From: Sphingomonas sp. 8AM
GTDB taxonomy: Bacteria; Pseudomonadota; Alphaproteobacteria; Sphingomonadales; Sphingomonadaceae
NCBI RefSeq assembly: GCF_902506455.1
Contig: NZ_LR733844.1
Location: forward strand, 3,597,092 to 3,661,091
DNA: 64,000 nt
Direction: 5' to 3'
Position numbers and translations under genes: made by a program. Position 1 is the stretch's first letter; each line of letters starts with the position of its first letter. The notes beneath the pieces are model-generated. The model saw only the letters and a list, made by a program, of their open reading frames with translations, searched no databases and was not told the origin of the DNA. Shown here piece by piece: positions 16,695 through 24,806 of this stretch.

Positions 16695-17758
16695 CAGCGC
16701 AGCTCGCGCGGGTCGAGCGCGGTCTCGTTCCCGACGATCGCGGCGGCGCGGCGCTGGATCGCGGGCGGCGCGGCGATCAGCCCGCGCTTCACCAACGGCC
16801 CGCCAGCGCCCCACAAGGCGGCATATTGGCGGAGGAAGGCGCGAAGACCGGGGATCGCGCGCAGATGCGCTTTCTTGACGTAGACGAACAACGGGCGCGC
16901 ACCGGGGTAGGCGCCACTGGCGATCGTCGCATAGGTGGGCGCGACGCCGTTCAACGGCACGCCGCGGACCACACCGGCATTCTGCTCCAGATAGCCATAG
17001 CCGAAGATGCCGAGCGCATTCGGGTTTGACCGCAGCTTCTGAACGATCAGATTGTCATTCTCACCCGCGTCGACATAGGCGCCGTCCTCGCGCAGCCGCT
17101 GGCAGCGGGTGGCGAAGGCGTTGGGATCGCGTTCGTGCATCCCGATCGTGTCGGGCTCGACCGCTTCGCACCCTTTGGCGAGGATCAGCTCGGCGAGCGC
17201 ATCGCGTGTGCCGCTGGTCGCGGGCGGGCCATAGACCTGGATCGGGATCGCGGGCAGCGCCGGGTTCACCTCGCGCCACAGCCGCGCGGTGTTGCGCCGG
17301 CCGAGCGGCGCCGCGGCGAGCGCGCGATAGATGTCGGCGGGGGTGAGCGCCATGCCAGGGCCTTGCAGCGCCTCGGCGAAGGCGATGCCATCGATGCCGA
17401 TCTGCACCTCGAGGATCCGGTCGACGCCGTGACGCGCGCATTCGGCATATTCGCTGCGGCGCAGCCGGCGCGAGGCGTCGACGAGGTCAGGATGCGCGGC
17501 ACCGATCCCAGCGCAGAACAGGCGGATGCCGGCGCCGGTACCGGTCGATTCGATCACCGGCGGGCGGGCGTGCGGCACGATCGCGAGGAAGCGCTCGGCG
17601 ACGATGGTGGTGAACGGGTAGACGGTCGAGGAGCCCACCGCGCGGATCTGATCCCGCGCGCCCGCGCCGCTGTCGGCCGCCTGATCGACGCACGCCACCA
17701 GCCCGCACGCCAAAACGAGCGGCAGCATGGCTGCAAGCGCCTGAACGAAGCGCGACAT
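16694..17758 (-). CDS. pstS: Phosphate-binding protein PstS (probable lipoprotein)
   Basis: The 354-residue periplasmic phosphate receptor carries a signal peptide ending in a lipobox-like LVAC, with Cys23 as the likely lipid anchor, although SignalP-I processing cannot be excluded. Phosphate-site segments are visible: GSSTVYPFT (about 63-71), ESTGTGAGIRLFCAG and PATSGTRDALAEL. I chose the ATG at 17758, preceded by GGGGGA; a longer frame to 17818 would bury the signal. It begins a tight pstS-pstC-pstA-pstB-phoU-phoB run, with phoR 73 bases upstream. Confidence 0.94.
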   Translation of the reverse strand: MSRFVQALAAMLPLVLACGLVACVDQAADSGAGARDQIRAVGSSTVYPFTTIVAERFLAIVPHARPPVIESTGTGAGIRLFCAGIGAAHPDLVDASRRLRRSEYAECARHGVDRILEVQIGIDGIAFAEALQGPGMALTPADIYRALAAAPLGRRNTARLWREVNPALPAIPIQVYGPPATSGTRDALAELILAKGCEAVEPDTIGMHERDPNAFATRCQRLREDGAYVDAGENDNLIVQKLRSNPNALGIFGYGYLEQNAGVVRGVPLNGVAPTYATIASGAYPGARPLFVYVKKAHLRAIPGLRAFLRQYAALWGAGGPLVKRGLIAAPPAIQRRAAAIVGNETALDPRELR

Positions 17759-17822
17759 GGGTCCCCCGCACGGGCGTTCGCCGACACGGCAGCCCTCATT
17801 CAGCGCGCCGTGTGACATCGAG

Positions 17823-17840
17823 GTTACGCCTTCATGACAG
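17823..17840 (-). promoter_or_regulatory. Candidate Pho box upstream of pstS
   Basis: On the minus strand CTGTCAT (17840-17834), a four-base spacer, then GCGTAAC (17829-17823) gives one perfect and one weak (4 of 7) half of the known PhoB box CTGTCAT-N4-CTGTCAY. It lies 65 bases before the pstS ATG and overlaps the end of phoR, allowing pstS onward to be driven separately from phoR. Confidence 0.38.
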
Positions 17841-19034
17841 CGGCTTCGGCGCGGGTGTCGGAAGCGTGACCGTCACCCGCGTGCCGACACCGATGGTGCT
17901 GGCGATGTCGAGCCGCCCGCGGTGGCGCTCGACGATATGCTTGACGATCGCGAGCCCCAGCCCGGTGCCGCCGACCGAGCGGCTGCGGCCCGGATCGACG
18001 CGGTAGAAACGCTCGGTGAGTCGCGGCAAATGTTCGGGGGGTATGCCTTCGCCATGATCGGCGACGCGCAGGCAGACATTCTGCGCCTGTGTCCACAGCG
18101 TGACCTCGACGGGGGTGCCCGCGCGGCCGTACTTCATGGCGTTGCCGATCAGGTTGTGGATCAGCTGCGACAACTGGATCGGGTCGCCGGTAACCGGCGG
18201 CAGTTCGTCGGCGATGTCGAGGTGGATGTCCTCGCCGCGATCGCCATGCGTGGTGATCAGCGCGTCGCACGCCTCTTGCGTGAGGTCGGCAAGATCGACC
18301 GCAGCGCGCAGCTCGCGAAACTTTTCGGCCTCGATCCGCGAGAGGCTCATGAGATCCTCGACCAAGCGCTCCATCCGCCGCGCCTCGTCGAAGACGATCC
18401 CAAGGAAGCGCTTGCGCAAACCCGGATCGTCGCCCGCCTCGTCGGCCAGCGTCTCGACATAGCCGAGGATCGAGGCCAGCGGGGTGCGCAGTTCGTGGCT
18501 GGCGTTGGCGACGAAATCGACACGCATTTTCTCGGCGGCGTGCTGCCCGGTGCGGTCGACGAGCTGGACGAGGCGTGCATCGTCGCCGATCGGTGCGGCG
18601 CGCATCTCCCAGCGCTGGTCGAGCGTGCCGATCCCGACGAGATCGACCGGCTGAGTCACGCCTTCGGCGAGATGCGCGGCGGCGCCGGGATGGCGGATCG
18701 CGACGCGCGCATCCTCGCCGACGATGTGCGCGCCGAGCAACGTCCGTGCTGCGACATTGGCGAGCGCTACCCGGCCGCCGCGCAGCACCAGCACCGGCTC
18801 GGCAACTGCCTCGACGATCGCGGCGGCGGGCAGCTCATGTGGTCGGGTGGGTGCCTCGTCCTGCGCTGCGGCCTGCTCCTCCGGAATGGTGGCGATGATG
18901 ACGACCAGCGCCGCCCCGCCTGCCACCGCGGCCAATGCTGCCTGACCGTCGTGCGACAGCAGCCAGACTACCGCCGCGGTGGCGAGTGCGATCGCCGCCG
19001 CCAGCCAGGTGCGCAAGGGAAGCTCGTCGATCAC
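17832..19034 (-). CDS. phoR: Phosphate-regulon sensor histidine kinase PhoR
   Basis: The 400-residue kinase has two membrane helices near the N-terminus (about 8-25 and 30-50) with almost no periplasmic loop, a PAS-like region (about 70-155), a HisKA domain with His180 in NASHELRTPLASI, and an HATPase domain with N-box (NLIGNAMKYG), G1 (DHGEGIP) and G2 (GGTGLGLAIVKHI). Like other PhoR proteins it has no real sensory ectodomain and is thought to read the PstSCAB-PhoU complex. It is the first gene of the phosphate cluster. A VanZ-like gene precedes it on the same strand. Confidence 0.95.
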   Translation of the reverse strand: MIDELPLRTWLAAAIALATAAVVWLLSHDGQAALAAVAGGAALVVIIATIPEEQAAAQDEAPTRPHELPAAAIVEAVAEPVLVLRGGRVALANVAARTLLGAHIVGEDARVAIRHPGAAAHLAEGVTQPVDLVGIGTLDQRWEMRAAPIGDDARLVQLVDRTGQHAAEKMRVDFVANASHELRTPLASILGYVETLADEAGDDPGLRKRFLGIVFDEARRMERLVEDLMSLSRIEAEKFRELRAAVDLADLTQEACDALITTHGDRGEDIHLDIADELPPVTGDPIQLSQLIHNLIGNAMKYGRAGTPVEVTLWTQAQNVCLRVADHGEGIPPEHLPRLTERFYRVDPGRSRSVGGTGLGLAIVKHIVERHRGRLDIASTIGVGTRVTVTLPTPAPKPLS

Positions 19035-19077
19035 AGACCAGGCGATAGCGCAGCCGCGGGACGAAGGGCAGGGCGTT

Positions 19078-19425
19078 TTAGCGCCGCTGTGCGCCGCGCC
19101 CGATCCGCACCACGACCAGCACCGCGACGATGATCGTCGTGTCCGCCATCCAGTCCATGATGTCGCAGTCGCGGTGCAGCGCCGGGATCGACTGCAGCAC
19201 CTCGATCATCGCGCCGAGGAACGACAGGCGCTCCCCGATTCTGAGCAGCGATCCGGTCGGGAAGGCGAGCACCGACAGCAGGGTCAGCGTGCCGAAAGCG
19301 GCCATATGCTGCCATTTGTCGCCGACCTCGATGATTGGCACCGGATGCGGCATCAGCGCCATGCCGACCGCGAACGCCGTCGCGACGACCAGCGCGAAGA
19401 ACCAGGGCACGCGTACCTGCGTCAT
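19078..19425 (-). CDS. VanZ-like small membrane protein
   Basis: The 115-residue protein has three or four hydrophobic helices. The segments DKWQHMAAFGTLTLL and GAMIEVLQSIPALHRDCDIMDWMADT follow the VanZ-like pattern of conserved histidine, glutamate and aspartate residues around the membrane. The family was named for teicoplanin resistance but most members have unknown roles. The start codon overlaps the gph stop (ATGA), so it is probably translated with phosphoglycolate phosphatase. The ribosome site is not obvious, consistent with coupling. Confidence 0.78.
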   Translation of the reverse strand: MTQVRVPWFFALVVATAFAVGMALMPHPVPIIEVGDKWQHMAAFGTLTLLSVLAFPTGSLLRIGERLSFLGAMIEVLQSIPALHRDCDIMDWMADTTIIVAVLVVVRIGRGAQRR

Positions 19426-20093
19426 GCCAGTCGCTCCAGCGCGGGGATCAGCTCGGCGAAGCTGTCGATCACCAGCTCGGCGCCGAGTTCCTCGACCGGC
19501 TGCATCAGGAAGCCGAACGAGCAGGCGATCGCGGGCAGCCCGGCGGCGTGCGCGGCGGTGATGTCGTAGATCGAATCGCCGACGAACGCCGCGCGGCCGC
19601 CGCCGCAACGCTCGACCATCGCATCGATCGGCGGCCGTGACGGCTTGCCGTTGCCCGGCCCCATCGTGTCGCCGCCGATGATCGTCGCGAAGCGATCGGT
19701 GAGTTCGAGATCGGCGAGGATCTGGCGGGCGAGCGCCTCGAGCTTGTTGGTGACGATCGCGAGCGTCACGCCACGGGCGGCGAGCTGGTCGAGCGCGTCG
19801 AGCGCGTGCGGGAAGGGGCGCGTGAGGACGGCAATGTTCGCCTGATAATGGTCGAGCAGCTGGCGCTGCAGCACGTCGAGTTCGGCATCGGTGCAGCCGC
19901 CGGTCGCCGCCATGCCCTGTGCGAGCATGTGGCGCGCGCCGCCGCCGATCATCGGCTTGACCTGATCGACCGACAGTGTCGGGCGGCCGGCGCTGGCAAG
20001 CGCGTGGTTGAGCGCCGCGGCGAGATCGCCCGACGTGTCGAGCAGGGTACCGTCGAGATCGAACCCGACGATGCGGAAGGGGAAGTCAGCCAT
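19422..20093 (-). CDS. gph: Phosphoglycolate phosphatase (HAD family)
   Basis: The 223-residue HAD phosphatase has motif I DLDGTLLDT (Asp12 nucleophile and Asp14), motif II in IVTNK (about 113-117), the conserved lysine in GNGKPSRPP, and motif IV FVGDSIYDI with the metal aspartates. A helical C1 cap lies between motifs I and II. It removes phosphate from 2-phosphoglycolate formed by DNA repair or oxygenation. The ATG at 20093 was chosen because upstream codons lack HAD similarity. It is divergent from glmU across about 60 bases. Confidence 0.88.
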   Translation of the reverse strand: MADFPFRIVGFDLDGTLLDTSGDLAAALNHALASAGRPTLSVDQVKPMIGGGARHMLAQGMAATGGCTDAELDVLQRQLLDHYQANIAVLTRPFPHALDALDQLAARGVTLAIVTNKLEALARQILADLELTDRFATIIGGDTMGPGNGKPSRPPIDAMVERCGGGRAAFVGDSIYDITAAHAAGLPAIACSFGFLMQPVEELGAELVIDSFAELIPALERLA

Positions 20094-20154
20094 CGGCTGC
20101 GCGCGTTGCCGTGCGATACTGGAATTGGCAAGCAAAGGGTGGCAGGGCGGGGCC

Positions 20155-21501
20155 ATGTCGAGCCGCAACATCGCCGTCGTCGTCCTCGCCGCGGGCAAGG
20201 GCACCCGCATGAAATCCGATCTGCACAAGGTGCTGCATCCGATCGCGGGGCGGCCGATGCTGTTGCACCTGCTCGCCTCCGCTGCGACGCTGTCGCCCGA
20301 GCGGACCGTGGTGGTGACGGGCGCGGGCCGCGAGCAGGTCGAGGCGGCGGTGACGCCACTCGGCGCGAAGATCGCGGTGCAGCGCGAACAACTCGGCACC
20401 GGGCATGCGGTGATGCAGGCACGCGAGGTGCTCGCCGGGTTCACCGGCGACGTGCTGATCCTGTACGGCGACGTGCCGCTGGTGCGCGCGGAGACGATGC
20501 GCGCGATGATCGAACGGCTCGATGCCGACGATGCGCCCGCGGTTGTGGTATTGGGGTTCCGGCCGGCGGATGCGGGGGCCTATGGGCGGCTGATCGTCGC
20601 TCAGGGCGGTGATCGGCTCGAGAAGATCGTCGAGTTCAAGGACGCCGATGCTGCGGAGCGCGCGGTGACCTTGTGCAATTCCGGGCTGATGGCGGCGCGT
20701 GGCGAATTGCTGTTCGACCTGCTCGCGCGGCTCGGCAACGACAATGCGGCGGGCGAATATTATCTGACCGACGTGGTCGAGCTGTCGGGCGCGGCGGTGG
20801 TGGTCGAGGCGAGCGCCGGGGAGGTGACCGGCGTCAACAGCCGTGGCGAACTCGCCGCCGTCGAGGCAATGTGGCAGCAGACGCGTCGTGCGCAGGCGAT
20901 GGCGGACGGCGTGACGCTGATCGCGCCCGAAACGGTGTGGTTTGCGCATGATACCGTGTTAGGGCGCGATGTGACGATCGAGCCGAACGTCGTGTTCGGT
21001 CCCGGCGTGTCGGTCGCTGACGGCGCGACGATCCGCGCGTTCAGCCATCTGGAGGGGGCCATGGTGGGAGCGCGGGCGGATGTCGGCCCGTACGCACGGT
21101 TGCGGCCCGGCGCGGTGCTGGCCGAGAGCGCCAAGGTCGGCAATTTCGTCGAGATCAAGAAGGCGACCGTCGGCGTCGGCGCGAAGGTGAACCATCTGTC
21201 GTATATCGGCGATGCCGAGGTCGGCGCGCGCGCGAACATCGGCGCGGGGACGATCACCTGCAATTACGACGGCTTCTTCAAATATCGCACCGTGATCGGC
21301 GAAGGCGCGTTCGTCGGATCGAACAGCGCGTTGGTCGCGCCGGTGACGGTCGGCGCGGGTGCGATCGTCGGGGCAGGTTCCGTTGTTGTCCGGGATGTTA
21401 CCGCGGATTCACTTGTCTTGGCACGCGGCCGGCAGGAAGAGCGCGGCGGTTGGGCGAAGCGCTTTCGCGATGCGATGACGGCGAAGAAGAAGGGCCAGTA
21501 A
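20155..21501 (+). CDS. glmU: Bifunctional GlcN-1-P acetyltransferase / GlcNAc-1-P uridylyltransferase
   Basis: The 448-residue two-domain enzyme makes UDP-GlcNAc for peptidoglycan and LPS. The N-terminal uridylyltransferase has the nucleotide loop LAAGKGTRMKSDLHKVLH (about 9-26) and the sugar-site segments GTGHAV and YGDVPL. The C-terminal left-handed beta-helix (about 245-430) holds the acetyltransferase residues in RPGAVL, KKATVG, HLSYIGDAEVG and NYDGFFKY. The ATG at 20155 matches family length. It is followed by glmS after one base, so glucosamine-6-P synthesis and its activation are co-expressed. Confidence 0.97.
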   Translation: MSSRNIAVVVLAAGKGTRMKSDLHKVLHPIAGRPMLLHLLASAATLSPERTVVVTGAGREQVEAAVTPLGAKIAVQREQLGTGHAVMQAREVLAGFTGDVLILYGDVPLVRAETMRAMIERLDADDAPAVVVLGFRPADAGAYGRLIVAQGGDRLEKIVEFKDADAAERAVTLCNSGLMAARGELLFDLLARLGNDNAAGEYYLTDVVELSGAAVVVEASAGEVTGVNSRGELAAVEAMWQQTRRAQAMADGVTLIAPETVWFAHDTVLGRDVTIEPNVVFGPGVSVADGATIRAFSHLEGAMVGARADVGPYARLRPGAVLAESAKVGNFVEIKKATVGVGAKVNHLSYIGDAEVGARANIGAGTITCNYDGFFKYRTVIGEGAFVGSNSALVAPVTVGAGAIVGAGSVVVRDVTADSLVLARGRQEERGGWAKRFRDAMTAKKKGQ

Positions 21502-21502
21502 G

Positions 21503-23326
21503 ATGTGCGGTATCGTCGGAATCCTCGGCCATGACGATGTGGCCGATCGCCTGCTCGACGGGCTGAAGCGGCTCGAATATCGCGGCTACGACTCGGCCGG
21601 GATCGCGACAATCGTGGATGGCGCGATCGAGCGGCGGCGCGCGTCGGGCAAGCTCGTCAATCTCGGGAAGGAACTCGCCGCGCATCCGCTGCCGGGCACG
21701 ACCGGGATCGCGCACACGCGCTGGGCGACCCACGGCGGCCCCACCACCAACAATGCGCACCCGCACGCGACAGACGAGGTCGCGGTTGTTCACAATGGGA
21801 TCATCGAGAATTTCAAGACGCTGCGTGAGGAGTTGCAGGCGCGCGGGCGTGTCTTCACCAGCGAGACCGACACCGAAGTCGTCGCGCACCTGATCAGCGA
21901 GCAGGTCGAGGGCGGCAAGTCGCCAGTCGAGGCGGTGCGCGAGGTGCTGCCGCGGCTGCATGGCGCGTTCGCGCTAGCGATCCTGTTCCGCAGCCACCCG
22001 GAACTGCTGATCGGCGCGCGCCTCGGCTCGCCGCTGGTGGTCGGATATGGCGATGACGAGACGTACCTCGGCTCGGACGCGCTGGCGTTGGCGCCGCTGA
22101 CGCAGCGGATTGCCTATCTGGACGAGGGCGACTGGGTGGTTTGCGCGCGTGAAGGCACGCAGGTGTATGATCGCGACAATCAGCCGGTCGAGCGGCCGGT
22201 GACGATCTCGGGCGTTACCGGCGCGTTGATCGACAAGGGCAATCACCGCCACTTCATGCAGAAGGAAATCTACGAACAGCCGATCGTAGTCGCGCAGACG
22301 CTGCGCAGCTATCTTCAGCGGTTCGAGGGCAAGATCGTGCTGCCGATCCCCGACTTCGACCTCTCGGGCATCAAGCGTGTGACGATCGTCGCATGCGGGA
22401 CGAGCTTCTACGCCGGGATGGTCGCCAAATACTGGTTCGAGCAATTCGCGCGCGTGCCGGTCGATCTCGATGTCGCCAGCGAGTTCCGCTACCGCGCGCC
22501 GGTGATGGACGATGGCGGTTTGGCGTTGTTTATCAGTCAGTCCGGCGAGACTGCTGATACACTGGCTGCATTGCGCCATGCTCGTGCCGAAGGGCAGACG
22601 ATCGCGGTCGTCGTCAATGTGCCGACCAGCACGATGGCGCGCGAGGCGGATCTGCTGCTGCCCACCCACGCCGGGCCGGAGATCGGCGTCGCTTCGACCA
22701 AGGCCTTCTCATGCCAGCTGGCGGTGCTCGCCGCGCTCGCCGCGAACCTTGCCAAGGCGAAGGGGCGGCTGAGCGAGAGCGAGGAGCGTAATATCGTCCG
22801 TCAGCTCGCCGAGGCGCCGGCCGCGATCAACGGCGCGCTCGCCTATGACGAGTCGATCGAGGCGATTGCCGGGGTGATCGCCGGGGCGCGCGACGTGCTT
22901 TATCTGGGGCGCGGGACCGATTATCCGCTCGCACTGGAAGGCGCGTTGAAGCTCAAGGAAATCAGTTACATCCATGCCGAAGGTTATGCGGCGGGCGAGA
23001 TGAAGCACGGACCGATCGCGTTGATCGACGAGAATGTTCCTGTCGTGGTGATCGCCCCTTCCGGGCCGTTGTTCGACAAGACCGTCAGCAACATGCAGGA
23101 AGTGCAGGCGCGCGGCGGGAAAGTCCTGCTCATCAGCGATTACGACGGGGTCGAGGCGGCGGGTGAGGGCTGCGTCGCTACCATCACCATGCCGAAGGTC
23201 CACCCGCTGATCGCGCCGATCGTCTATGCGGTGCCGGTGCAGTTGCTCGCGTATCATGTCGCGGTCGCCAAGGGCACCGACGTCGACCAGCCGCGCAACC
23301 TCGCGAAGAGCGTAACCGTCGAATAG
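21503..23326 (+). CDS. glmS: Glutamine--fructose-6-phosphate aminotransferase (isomerizing)
   Basis: The 607-residue enzyme forms glucosamine-6-phosphate from fructose-6-P and glutamine. The N-terminal glutaminase nucleophile Cys2 is intact (MCGIVGILG), with EYRGYDSAG and HTRWATHG further on. Two SIS domains (about 285-425 and 455-600) carry the sugar-phosphate loops ACGTSFYAGM and SQSGETADT. The C-terminus DQPRNLAKSVTVE is canonical and contains the reactive lysine. It begins one base after the glmU stop. There is no room for a glmS ribozyme or separate leader. Confidence 0.98.
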   Translation: MCGIVGILGHDDVADRLLDGLKRLEYRGYDSAGIATIVDGAIERRRASGKLVNLGKELAAHPLPGTTGIAHTRWATHGGPTTNNAHPHATDEVAVVHNGIIENFKTLREELQARGRVFTSETDTEVVAHLISEQVEGGKSPVEAVREVLPRLHGAFALAILFRSHPELLIGARLGSPLVVGYGDDETYLGSDALALAPLTQRIAYLDEGDWVVCAREGTQVYDRDNQPVERPVTISGVTGALIDKGNHRHFMQKEIYEQPIVVAQTLRSYLQRFEGKIVLPIPDFDLSGIKRVTIVACGTSFYAGMVAKYWFEQFARVPVDLDVASEFRYRAPVMDDGGLALFISQSGETADTLAALRHARAEGQTIAVVVNVPTSTMAREADLLLPTHAGPEIGVASTKAFSCQLAVLAALAANLAKAKGRLSESEERNIVRQLAEAPAAINGALAYDESIEAIAGVIAGARDVLYLGRGTDYPLALEGALKLKEISYIHAEGYAAGEMKHGPIALIDENVPVVVIAPSGPLFDKTVSNMQEVQARGGKVLLISDYDGVEAAGEGCVATITMPKVHPLIAPIVYAVPVQLLAYHVAVAKGTDVDQPRNLAKSVTVE

Positions 23327-23328
23327 GG

Positions 23329-24771
23329 TTAGCGAAAACGTAGCACGCCGTCGTCGAGGCGGCCGCGCATCGTCAGTGCGTCGCGGACGTAATTCTGCTG
23401 CACCCGCCACGGCACGCGCTTGCCCTGACGGGGCAGCCACTCGGCAACGCGTTGAATATAGCCGGAATTGAGATCGAGGAGTGGGGTGGTGGCTTGCTCC
23501 CCGGCGTCCGGGACGGGGGTGGCGACGGTGGCGCCGGTCGCGTCCTTGTGGTCGAGCAGGCGGGCGACGAAGCGGGCGCTGAGGTCGCTGCGCAGCGTCC
23601 AGGAAGCGTTGGTATAACCCGTTGAAAAGGCCATGTTCGGCACGTCGCTGAGCATCGCGCCCTTGTAGACGAGGTGGCGGTGCGGTTCGATCAGGCGGCC
23701 GTCGATCGAGAGGGTGGTGCCGCCCATGAGCTTCAGGCGGAGGCCAGTGGCGGTGACGATCACGTCGGCGGGGAGAATATCGCCGGATGTCAGATGGATA
23801 CCGTCGGGGGTAAACCGATCGATCGTGTCGGTGACGATCGTGGCGCGGCCATCGCGGAGAACGGCGAACAGGTCGCCGTCGGGAACGAGACAGAGCCGTT
23901 GATCCCACGGATTGTAGTTTGGCGTCAGGTGGTTGGCGAGGTCGTACCCTTCGCCGAGTGCGGCGCGCTGTTGTTTGGCGATCTGGCGCTTCACCAGCGC
24001 GGGGCGGCGGCGGGCGAGGGTGTAGCTGCCGATCCCGTAAGCGATGCTTTTCCAGCGGGTTAGCGTGTCGGCCAGCCGCGTCGGGAGAACCCGGTGCAGG
24101 GCCGCGCCGAGCCGGTCGCGGGCTGGCATCGCGACGATAAACGTCGGAGAACGCTGGAGCATCGTGACGTGGGCAGCGCCTTGGGCGACCAGTGCGGGGA
24201 CGAGGGTGACGGCGGTGGCGCCGGAGCCGATCACCACCACCCGCCGTCCGGTGACGGACAAATCACCGGGCCACGCCTGCGGGTGCACGATCCTGCCAGA
24301 AAATACCCCCATGTCCGGCCATTCGGGCGCATGGCCGTGCGCATAATCGTAATAGCCGGCGCACAAAAACAGGAAACGGCACGTCAATTGCGCGGAAACG
24401 CCGTCGACCTCGTAGCGGACGGTCCAGCGCGCGTCGGCGCTCGACCAGTCGGCGGCGACGACGCGGTGGCGTAAGCGAATGTGGCGGTCGATGCCGAAGG
24501 TGCGCGCGGTGTCGCGGAGGTAGGCGAGGATGTCGGCGCCGTCCGCGATCGTCTTCTCGCCGCGCCACGGATGAAACGGGAAGCCGAGCGTGGTCATGTC
24601 CGAATCCGAGCGGATGCCGGGATAGCGGAACAGGTCCCACGTCCCGCCGATCGAGTCGCGCGCCTCGAAGATCGCCCAGCGGCGGTCGGGGCGGTCATGG
24701 CCGATGCGATAGGCCGCGCCGATCCCGGACAGGCCGGCGCCGACGATCAGCACATCGAGATGCTCGTTCAT
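23329..24771 (-). CDS. Flavin-containing monooxygenase, Baeyer-Villiger type
   Basis: The 480-residue flavoprotein has an FAD site GAGLSGIG (about 11-18), the segment GTWDLFRYPGIRSDSDM, an NADPH site GSGATAV in the middle, and the BVMO fingerprint FSGRIVHPQAWP. Class B enzymes of this type insert oxygen next to ketones or oxidise sulfur or nitrogen. It converges on glmS (two bases between stops). It is followed upstream on the same strand by a TonB-dependent receptor and an esterase, suggesting an uptake-and-degrade locus, but the substrate cannot be told from sequence. Confidence 0.88.
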   Translation of the reverse strand: MNEHLDVLIVGAGLSGIGAAYRIGHDRPDRRWAIFEARDSIGGTWDLFRYPGIRSDSDMTTLGFPFHPWRGEKTIADGADILAYLRDTARTFGIDRHIRLRHRVVAADWSSADARWTVRYEVDGVSAQLTCRFLFLCAGYYDYAHGHAPEWPDMGVFSGRIVHPQAWPGDLSVTGRRVVVIGSGATAVTLVPALVAQGAAHVTMLQRSPTFIVAMPARDRLGAALHRVLPTRLADTLTRWKSIAYGIGSYTLARRRPALVKRQIAKQQRAALGEGYDLANHLTPNYNPWDQRLCLVPDGDLFAVLRDGRATIVTDTIDRFTPDGIHLTSGDILPADVIVTATGLRLKLMGGTTLSIDGRLIEPHRHLVYKGAMLSDVPNMAFSTGYTNASWTLRSDLSARFVARLLDHKDATGATVATPVPDAGEQATTPLLDLNSGYIQRVAEWLPRQGKRVPWRVQQNYVRDALTMRGRLDDGVLRFR

Positions 24772-24806
24772 GCCGCCCCCTTACGGGCGCGGGCTGGGCC
24801 TTGTCA

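Noticed and set aside
21480..21510. glmS ribozyme
   Set aside because: glmU and glmS are one base apart, leaving no room for the ribozyme.
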